From CAXQRU01 sp964226685 (GTDB lineage: Bacteria > Pseudomonadota > Gammaproteobacteria > Pseudomonadales > Cellvibrionaceae), in the NCBI GenBank assembly GCA_964226685.1, contig CAXQRU010000156.1, forward strand, positions 1 through 6,901: a stretch of DNA of 6,901 nucleotides. Reading direction: 5' to 3'. The notes beneath the pieces are model-generated. The model was given only the letters and a program-made list of their open reading frames with translations, did not search any database and was not told the DNA's origin. Position 1 is the first letter of the stretch. Every line of letters begins with the position of its first letter. This document shows positions 1-4,264 of the stretch, piece by piece. A program made the position numbers and the translations under genes.

Positions 1-17
1 GTGTGCTCTTCCGATCT
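1..17. other. Illumina adapter remnant at contig start
   Basis: The first 17 bases, GTGTGCTCTTCCGATCT, are identical to the 3' end of the standard TruSeq index-side adapter (the reverse complement begins AGATCGGAAGAGC). This is sequencing-library DNA, not genome. The first complete genomic codon of the xseA fragment follows at base 20. A matching 7-base remnant lies at the other end of the window. Confidence 0.96.
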
Positions 18-19
18 TT

Positions 20-565
20 AAGTCTCTTGAAACCACAGTCGCGCACTTAAACACACGGCTAATGAATCAGCACCCTGCCGCCAAAATTATACTGTATAAA
101 GAACGGAAAAACCTCATAAGCCATCAACTAAGCAAGGAAATACTGTCTCAACTTGATACTAAGCAACAAGTGCTCAACGCTCTTAAACAGCGCCTAGCTC
201 TTGGCATTGCTCAAATAATTGCCAAGCTCAATACCAGCTTTGTTCATTGCCAATCACAGTTAATGAAGCAACATCCCGCCCCTAAAATCGAGCTTTTCAG
301 TGAGCGGCTTCAGTCATTAACGAAGCAGTTAATTCAGCAAATGCATAACGGCGTGAATAAAAGAGAGCAACTTCTTCAGCAAAATGCTGCCTTGCTTGAT
401 GCCTTCAGTCCGCTAAACCTACTGGCAAAAGGCTATAGTTTTATTGAAAAAGATCGACAAGTCATTAGCAGCGTAAAACAAGTGGCCAATGGCGACAACA
501 TCACCATTAATTTAAAAGATGGAAAGCTGATCAGCCAAATTAAAACGATCGAAGGTAAGCCATAA
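20..565 (+). CDS. xseA: Exodeoxyribonuclease VII large subunit, C-terminal part (5' truncated by contig edge)
   Basis: This is the C-terminal part of XseA, the catalytic subunit of exonuclease VII, which with many copies of XseB degrades single-stranded DNA to oligonucleotides in the cytoplasm and acts in repair. The frame is open from the adapter junction to the TAA at 563-565. The first ATG (62) is internal, because the upstream codons read KSLETTVAHLNTRL and continue the same coiled-coil pattern. The recognisable family tail is LDAFSPLNLLAKGYSFI, followed by a small beta-rich segment ending near NITINLKDGKLISQI. Before it lies a long charged, Leu/Gln-rich helical region that contains a QHPA-centred unit twice, 67 residues apart. 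The N-terminal OB fold and the nuclease core are missing. The lrgA-like gene begins 3 bases after the stop, which suggests co-transcription. Family identity is confident; the missing part is an assembly artefact rather than a pseudogene. Confidence 0.93.
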   Translation, partial: KSLETTVAHLNTRLMNQHPAAKIILYKERKNLISHQLSKEILSQLDTKQQVLNALKQRLALGIAQIIAKLNTSFVHCQSQLMKQHPAPKIELFSERLQSLTKQLIQQMHNGVNKREQLLQQNAALLDAFSPLNLLAKGYSFIEKDRQVISSVKQVANGDNITINLKDGKLISQIKTIEGKP

Positions 566-568
566 ATT

Positions 569-943
569 ATGGGGTATTTAAACGGTTTTACCATCTTACT
601 TATTTTTCAATTAGCCGGCGAGATTATCACCCGCTCGCTGAAAACTTCCATTCCCGGCCCAGTCATTGGCATGGGGTTATTGCTGCTGTTACTGATTATC
701 ATGGGGCGAGTTCCTCTGATGATTGAGCGTGCATCAGCGTCCTTATTGAGCCATTTTTCTCTGCTCTTTGTCCCAGCAGGGGTTGGCATGATGCTTTATT
801 TCGACGAGCTTTCAAATGATTGGTTAATCATTGCAATCATATTAATGACAAGCACCGCAATTACTTTGGCAGGAACAGGCTTAATAGCGAAATTGTCCAA
901 CGCTTACTTCAGCAAACAAAGCCGTGAAAACCATGAAGATTGA
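569..943 (+). CDS. CidA/LrgA family holin-like membrane protein
   Basis: This is a 124-residue integral membrane protein of the CidA/LrgA (YohJ) family. Four hydrophobic segments are visible, at about residues 4-22, 30-46, 58-78 and 84-107. The family signatures are FQLAGEIITR (13-22), IPGPVIGMG (28-36), a short GRVP loop (46-49) and LLFVPAGVGMM (65-75). The length is typical. The family was first described as holin/antiholin-like, controlling murein hydrolase activity. Later work on related LrgAB pairs in Bacillus, streptococci and plastids points to transport of small carboxylates such as pyruvate or glycolate. Which applies here cannot be read from the sequence. The ATG at 569 lies 3 bases after the xseA stop, with a weak, distant AAGG (552-555) as possible ribosome site, so translation may be coupled. 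Its 3' end overlaps the LrgB-like partner, which fits a two-component membrane complex. Confidence 0.92.
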   Translation: MGYLNGFTILLIFQLAGEIITRSLKTSIPGPVIGMGLLLLLLIIMGRVPLMIERASASLLSHFSLLFVPAGVGMMLYFDELSNDWLIIAIILMTSTAITLAGTGLIAKLSNAYFSKQSRENHED

Positions 944-1649
944 ACAAGATTTATGGGTATACTTATCGAGTAGCCCTTTATTATTCTTAACGCTTACATT
1001 GGTGGTCTATCTGCTCGCGCATCGACTCTCTAGCAAGACTAATCATCATCCTTTGTTAAACCCCATTGTTGTGTCTGTTGTGAGCCTAATCATCATTTTA
1101 TTACTGACAAAAACATCTTATTCAGATTACTTTGAAGGCGCACAATTTATTCACTTTCTGCTTGGACCTGCGACAGTCGCTTTAGCTGTTCCACTTTATC
1201 AACAACTTGAGACCGTAAAAAGATTCCTGTTGCCCATCATTCTCTCGATTATTTTAGGCTCTACAATCGGCGCGTTGAGCTCCATCATTATTGCAAAATA
1301 TTTAGGCGCAAGTGATTGGTTAATTTTATCATTGGCCCCCAAATCAGTAACCACACCTGTCGCCATGAGCATATCAGAATACATCGGTGGTATTGGGTCA
1401 TTAACGGCAGCGATGGTTGTTTGTACCGGCATGTTGGGTGGGGTTCTCGCCAACCCTATTTTTTCACTACTTAACATCGTCAACGATAATGAAAAAGGCC
1501 TCGCCCTCGGAGTCACCGCGCATGGCCTTGGAACGGTAAAGGCTTTTCAGATCAGCCCGCAAGCAGGCGCTTTTGCAGGTCTTGCTATGTCGCTTTCTGC
1601 CATGGTTACCGCTTTAATTTTGCCTTGGCTAGTCATGGCTTATCAATAG
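924..1649 (+). CDS. LrgB/CidB family membrane protein
   Basis: This is a 241-residue multi-pass inner-membrane protein of the LrgB/CidB (YohK) family, partner of the preceding LrgA-like protein. The conserved blocks are LLNPIVVSVV near residue 46, GPATVALAVPLYQQL near 80, LAPKSVTTPVAM (137-148) and the glycine-rich TAHGLGTVKAF with His200. These match YohK-type proteins along the whole length. The start is uncertain. GTG at 924 gives a 20-base overlap with the lrgA-like gene, and ATG at 933 gives an 11-base overlap and removes three residues. Neither has a clear Shine-Dalgarno sequence, so translational coupling is likely. The pair may act in export or uptake of small organic acids, or in cell-wall turnover control; the sequence does not decide. 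The last 21 bases also encode the end of the convergent Sco-like gene, and no terminator hairpin is visible after the stop. Confidence 0.92.
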   Translation: MKTMKIEQDLWVYLSSSPLLFLTLTLVVYLLAHRLSSKTNHHPLLNPIVVSVVSLIIILLLTKTSYSDYFEGAQFIHFLLGPATVALAVPLYQQLETVKRFLLPIILSIILGSTIGALSSIIIAKYLGASDWLILSLAPKSVTTPVAMSISEYIGGIGSLTAAMVVCTGMLGGVLANPIFSLLNIVNDNEKGLALGVTAHGLGTVKAFQISPQAGAFAGLAMSLSAMVTALILPWLVMAYQ

Positions 1650-2228
1650 TTTCAACGCATTAAGGATCGCTTCTTGTTTGTAGGGGGCTTTGGTCATGGA
1701 CACCAACTTCCCCTCTGGGTTTACAATCAAAAACGCATCAGTATGGCTAATGAAATAATGACCATTTTCATCGGCCTCACCATGCTCAATCGCAACGCCT
1801 AATGATTTTGCAAGTTGCTTTATTTGTGCCAGATCACCTGTTAAACCTAAAAAATCCTCATTGAAAGCTTTAAGATAAGGCTTCAATACTTCTACAGTGT
1901 CGCGCTCTGGATCAAAACTAATAAAGGTAATTTGTAGCGGCTCCTTAGAGTGGCTTTGCCAATTAAGATAGACATCGTTTAGCAAGGATAAATTGATGGA
2001 ACAGACATCCGGACAGGATAGATAACCAAAGTTAACGATTTGCCATTGGCCTACGTCGCTTAAGCTCATTGGCTTGTCTCTGGTTGATTGCAAGGCGACA
2101 TTATCAATGGCTCTGGCATCTAATAAATATACCCCTTGAGACATTAATTCTTCCTTTAATTCATGGGGAGGCCATTCTTTACTGCAAGCGAACAGCGCCA
2201 ATAGCATTAAGCAAAGGTAGATCTTCAT
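1629..2228 (-). CDS. SCO1/SenC/PrrC family copper-binding lipoprotein
   Basis: This is a 199-residue Sco-family thioredoxin-fold protein, predicted to face the periplasm and to deliver copper to (or reduce the CuA site of) cytochrome c oxidase. The N-terminus is a short hydrophobic signal ending LALFAC, with Cys15 as probable lipidated residue. The lipobox is plausible, although Phe at -2 is not the commonest choice. The copper-binding signature is complete: FGYLSCPDVC gives Cys72 and Cys76 (CxxxC), and His162 lies in ISHTDAFLI. The family block FISFDPERDT lies at 102-111. An ATGA overlap with the upstream Lit-like gene, plus an AAGG 7 bases before the ATG (2236-2239), indicates coupled translation. 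It is the last gene of a four-gene minus-strand operon, and its end overlaps the convergent lrgB-like gene by 21 bases. No oxidase genes are in the window, so a role in copper or redox homeostasis is also possible. Confidence 0.93.
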   Translation of the reverse strand: MKIYLCLMLLALFACSKEWPPHELKEELMSQGVYLLDARAIDNVALQSTRDKPMSLSDVGQWQIVNFGYLSCPDVCSINLSLLNDVYLNWQSHSKEPLQITFISFDPERDTVEVLKPYLKAFNEDFLGLTGDLAQIKQLAKSLGVAIEHGEADENGHYFISHTDAFLIVNPEGKLVSMTKAPYKQEAILNALKLLISHD

Positions 2229-2950
2229 TGCGAAACCTTAAATTTTCGAAACAATACAAACAATAACGCACCCCACAACAATAGCGCTGTCCCTAACCAC
2301 AGCAATGCGATATAACCAAATAAATCTGGGGCTTTCATGAGTGTAGTCATGAGCGAATCTGGGTAAATAAAGAACCATTCATGATCGGCTGGGAAGATCC
2401 ACACATGCAACGCATAAAAGACTTTGGTTGGACCAATCAAGAGTGTGCCAATGGTTCCAATAACCATTGGAAATGCCGTAAACAGTAATAATAGTTTTGC
2501 AGAGGGCCGCTTCAGTTTGAAAAAGTTTATGCATCCCAACAATACCAAGGCTAAACCTGTACAGACTAAAGCTAACCACGCAAAAAAATCGACTAAGTGA
2601 GCCACATCTTGAAGATGAATCACTTCAGCGTTTCGTAAAAATCGAATAGACTGGCCTGTGGGGGTTTCAAAACTGAGCTGCGCTAAGCCCTCTCCTTGGT
2701 TGTTAATCGCTAACACGATATCTGAGAACAACTTTAATCTTACGGGTTTTGATGTGGTATCAAAATCCATTCTCTGAAAGCGATTTCTGGGAGCCCACTC
2801 GTCAATATGCTGCTCAATATTCATGGTGTCATAAAGCATTGGGTAGGCAAAGTCTGCTTTTGACCACCCAATCCACGTCAACCAAGAGCACCCAATTAAC
2901 AGGCTAAGCAGTAACAGCCACCAACTGAGCAAAGCGTAGATTGATTTCAC
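2225..2950 (-). CDS. DUF1461 / Lit-like integral membrane protein
   Basis: This 241-residue membrane protein resembles the DUF1461/TIGR01906 family, which includes Lit, the lipoprotein intramolecular transacylase of Gram-positive bacteria. It has a hydrophobic N-terminal segment (about 6-28), a polar, presumably extracytoplasmic domain (about 30-118) and three further membrane segments near 120-143, 152-173 and 210-234. The family-like features are the end of the polar domain, EVIHLQDVAHLV with His112, and FYALHVWIFPADHEWFF with His182 and His190, followed by DSLMTTLMKAPDLF. In Lit, two conserved histidines about 70 residues apart are recalled as catalytic, and His112 and His182 match that spacing. 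The GTG start overlaps the miaE stop as GTGA, and the TGA overlaps the Sco ATG as ATGA. The function in Gram-negatives is not established to my knowledge, so lipoprotein acyl transfer is an inference. Family assignment comes from motif recognition, not a search. Confidence 0.75.
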   Translation of the reverse strand: MKSIYALLSWWLLLLSLLIGCSWLTWIGWSKADFAYPMLYDTMNIEQHIDEWAPRNRFQRMDFDTTSKPVRLKLFSDIVLAINNQGEGLAQLSFETPTGQSIRFLRNAEVIHLQDVAHLVDFFAWLALVCTGLALVLLGCINFFKLKRPSAKLLLLFTAFPMVIGTIGTLLIGPTKVFYALHVWIFPADHEWFFIYPDSLMTTLMKAPDLFGYIALLWLGTALLLWGALLFVLFRKFKVSQ

Positions 2951-3564
2951 GTAAGAGGCCCACTATGAAAGCGAAAAACAGTATCTACACTTTGGATAAG
3001 CTCCCTCTCTGCTTCCAAAAACAACTGCACTCGTGGGCTAATGTCCTCACCTACAACAGAACTCGCCAGCGACAAATAATCTTGATAATGGCGAGCTTCA
3101 GATTTTAATAATGACCAATAAAATTTCTTGAGCTCTTCATCCAAATGGGGAGCCAGTTTGGCAAAACGCTCACACGATCTCGCTTCAATAATGGCACCCA
3201 CAATTAGGGTATCAACCAATCTCTCAGGCTCGGATGTGCGAACTAACTTTCTCAGGGCGCCCGCATAACGCGAAGCTTCAATTTGCTCGTAAGCAATGTT
3301 TCTGGCCTCCATAATGGCAATGACTTGCTCAAAATGCCTAAGCTCTTCGCGAGCTAGTCGAGACATTTTATGCAATAGGTCAAAGCGCTCAACATAGCGA
3401 TACATCAAATTAAGTGCGGTACTGGCGGCTTTTTTTTCACAATTGGCGTGATCTAGCAATAACAAAGGAATGTTATTTAACGCGGCCTCGACCCAAGCAT
3501 CAGGCGTTTCACAAAGTAGAAACTCCGTAATCTCACGAAGCTCAGATTCAATAACAGTATTCAC
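2947..3564 (-). CDS. miaE: tRNA-(ms2io6A)-hydroxylase MiaE
   Basis: MiaE hydroxylates the isopentenyl side chain of ms2i6A at position 37 of tRNAs that read U-starting codons, using O2 and a diiron centre in the cytoplasm. The 205-residue protein shows a full ferritin-like ligand set: Glu43 in DHANCEKKAA, Glu74 and His77 in EELRHFEQV, Glu127 in IIEARSCERF, and Glu156 with His159 in LLKSEARHYQDYL. The length agrees with the short Pseudomonas-type MiaE rather than the longer Salmonella form. The start is GTG at 3562-3564, with an AAAAGG site 7 bases upstream (3572-3577). It begins 20 bases after the DUF1289 stop and ends in a 4-base overlap with the Lit-like gene, so it is the second gene of the minus-strand operon. 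The partner enzymes MiaA and MiaB, needed to make the substrate, are not in the window. Confidence 0.95.
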   Translation of the reverse strand: MNTVIESELREITEFLLCETPDAWVEAALNNIPLLLLDHANCEKKAASTALNLMYRYVERFDLLHKMSRLAREELRHFEQVIAIMEARNIAYEQIEASRYAGALRKLVRTSEPERLVDTLIVGAIIEARSCERFAKLAPHLDEELKKFYWSLLKSEARHYQDYLSLASSVVGEDISPRVQLFLEAERELIQSVDTVFRFHSGPLT

Positions 3565-3584
3565 AGACTAACCTTTTAAATAAC

Positions 3585-4037
3585 TTAATGGGAAATGGCG
3601 AAATAGCGTTCGTGATAAGCACTCGACAAACTTAAAAATTCCTCTTCAATGGCTTTTTTCACATCGGCAAGAGGCATCTCATCCCAGGGCGATTGCAGCG
3701 CAATACCATAGTCTCCTATGTCTTGAATTTGGGTTGCACCCGCCCGCAATAACAAATAGATTTGGCTCCAAATCGACTGTTCAGCTCGAACTAAAATATT
3801 TTGGTATTCAATAGAACGACTGAACTTGGCCTCATTAACTAGTAGAAACTTTCTTGAGATGATCTTTGTTAAAAAATCATCCAGCCTTTGTAGAACAATC
3901 TGACGCTGCTCATCACTATACCGGTTCCAGTCGATCACTTCATGATCAAATCGCTTGCATCCGCGACAGACTTGATCACCAATTCCCGTAGAACAAATCC
4001 CAACACAAGGGGTTACAATCGTTGTTTTTACTGACAA
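3585..4037 (-). CDS. DUF1289 domain protein with C-terminal extension (TTG start)
   Basis: This is a 150-residue protein whose first 55 residues form a DUF1289 domain: TPCVGICSTG, then VCRGCKRF, then EVIDWNRYSDEQRQIVLQRL. Four cysteines (11, 15, 24, 27) in a CX3C-X8-CX2C pattern suggest metal binding, zinc or an Fe-S cluster, but this is not proven for the family. About 95 residues follow that I do not recognise, predicted mostly helical and acidic, ending FAISH. The start must be TTG at 4035-4037: an in-frame TAG lies three codons upstream (4044-4046), and no ATG or GTG precedes the first cysteine. A GAG core (4047-4049) lies 9 bases before the TTG as a weak ribosome site. It is the first gene of the minus-strand operon, 20 bases upstream of miaE. 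Function unknown; the link with MiaE could mean a role in tRNA modification or iron handling, which is inference only. Confidence 0.82.
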   Translation of the reverse strand: MSVKTTIVTPCVGICSTGIGDQVCRGCKRFDHEVIDWNRYSDEQRQIVLQRLDDFLTKIISRKFLLVNEAKFSRSIEYQNILVRAEQSIWSQIYLLLRAGATQIQDIGDYGIALQSPWDEMPLADVKKAIEEEFLSLSSAYHERYFAISH

Positions 4038-4074
4038 TTTTTTCTATCTCACAAATAAACGGCTATGCTAAGTG

Positions 4075-4089
4075 TACCGAAAGCCGGTA
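4075..4089. repeat. 15-base perfect inverted repeat TACCG-N5-CGGTA
   Basis: TACCG (4075-4079) and CGGTA (4085-4089) are perfect inverted arms around AAAGC. The repeat lies about 40 bases upstream of the TTG start of the DUF1289 gene, where the promoter of the minus-strand operon would be expected. It could be a small operator. A five-base arm can also occur by chance, and no known consensus was recognised. Confidence 0.4.
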
Positions 4090-4095
4090 AATTTA

Positions 4096-4120
4096 GGAAC
4101 CTTTGATTGTCCAAGGCTCC
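4096..4120. promoter_or_regulatory. Imperfect 25-base palindrome, possible operator
   Basis: The arms GGAACCTTTGA (4096-4106) and TCCAAGGCTCC (4110-4120) pair at 9 of 11 positions around a 3-base centre. The centre (4108) lies about 59 bases before the predicted acnB transcription start, a distance used by class I activators. It is also upstream of the divergent operon, so it could serve both. It matches no CRP, FNR or Fur consensus that I recognise. The symmetry is seen in the sequence; the regulator role is inferred. Confidence 0.4.
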
Positions 4121-4131
4121 ATTACCAGTGC

Positions 4132-4160
4132 TTAACAGTGGATGGTGCTTGGTGTAGAAT
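4132..4160 (+). promoter_or_regulatory. Predicted sigma-70 promoter of acnB
   Basis: The -35 box TTAACA (4132-4137) and the -10 box TAGAAT (4155-4160) each match the sigma-70 consensus at five of six positions and are separated by the ideal 17 bases. Transcription would start near 4167, giving an acnB leader of about 98 bases. A CAGTG direct repeat (4126-4130 and 4136-4140) flanks and overlaps the -35 box and might mark a regulator site. Confidence 0.7.
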
Positions 4161-4164
4161 ACGT

Positions 4165-4190
4165 GCTCATCAATCTGGGTGATTGATAGC
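4165..4190 (+). promoter_or_regulatory. Hairpin at the 5' end of the predicted acnB leader
   Basis: ATCAATC (4169-4175) pairs perfectly with GATTGAT (4181-4187) around the loop TGGGT. GCT (4165-4167) and AGC (4188-4190) extend the stem to ten pairs, with one bulged C at 4168. It falls at or just after the predicted transcription start, so it may form a 5'-terminal stem-loop of the acnB mRNA. Such structures can protect an mRNA from decay or bind a regulator; the role here is inferred. Confidence 0.5.
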
Positions 4191-4196
4191 CTCAGC

Positions 4197-4213
4197 GGCC
4201 AGCAATCCTGGCC
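4197..4213 (+). promoter_or_regulatory. Second hairpin in the acnB leader
   Basis: GGCCAG (4197-4202) pairs perfectly with CTGGCC (4208-4213) around the 5-base loop CAATC. It follows the first leader hairpin after six bases. No T-run follows, so it is not an intrinsic terminator. The roughly 37 bases between it and the ribosome site look unstructured. Confidence 0.5.
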
Positions 4214-4250
4214 AAAGAGTAACCACAGCCTAATTTTGGCATCTTATCTA

Positions 4251-4256
4251 AGAGGA
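4251..4256 (+). promoter_or_regulatory. Ribosome binding site of acnB, supports GTG start
   Basis: AGAGGA lies 8 bases before the GTG at 4265. This strong site fixes the GTG as the start, in agreement with the conserved N-terminus MLDAYRKHVEERA of the protein. It contains a GGA core, which by itself is too common to argue for CsrA control. Confidence 0.8.
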
Positions 4257-4264
4257 TTATTACT

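Noticed and set aside
1199..1516. Open frame of 105 codons on the minus strand inside the lrgB-like gene
   Set aside because: It lies wholly opposite a confident family member, has a composition typical of an antisense shadow and shows no recognisable domain.
569..1649. Phage lysis cassette based on holin-like annotation
   Set aside because: The pair has the standard chromosomal LrgA/LrgB architecture; no endolysin, integrase or other phage genes are present.
4065..4099. Sigma-70 promoter for the minus-strand operon
   Set aside because: The best combinations (TACACT or TAGCAT as -10) have -35 boxes matching the consensus at only three or fewer positions. A promoter must exist in this region, but it cannot be placed with confidence.
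4122..4138. ArcA-like site over the acnB -35 box
   Set aside because: TGTTAA followed by GGTAAT on the minus strand at 11-base spacing is suggestive, but the second half matches the repeat poorly (about three of six).
4197..4213. Hairpin as an intrinsic terminator between the divergent operons
   Set aside because: No T-run follows on either strand, and it lies within the predicted acnB leader, where no transcript is expected to end.
4038..4264. tRNA, small RNA gene, CRISPR or known riboswitch in the only intergenic region above 200 bases
   Set aside because: No cloverleaf, no repeat array and no riboswitch core that I recognise; the hairpins are best read as part of the acnB leader.
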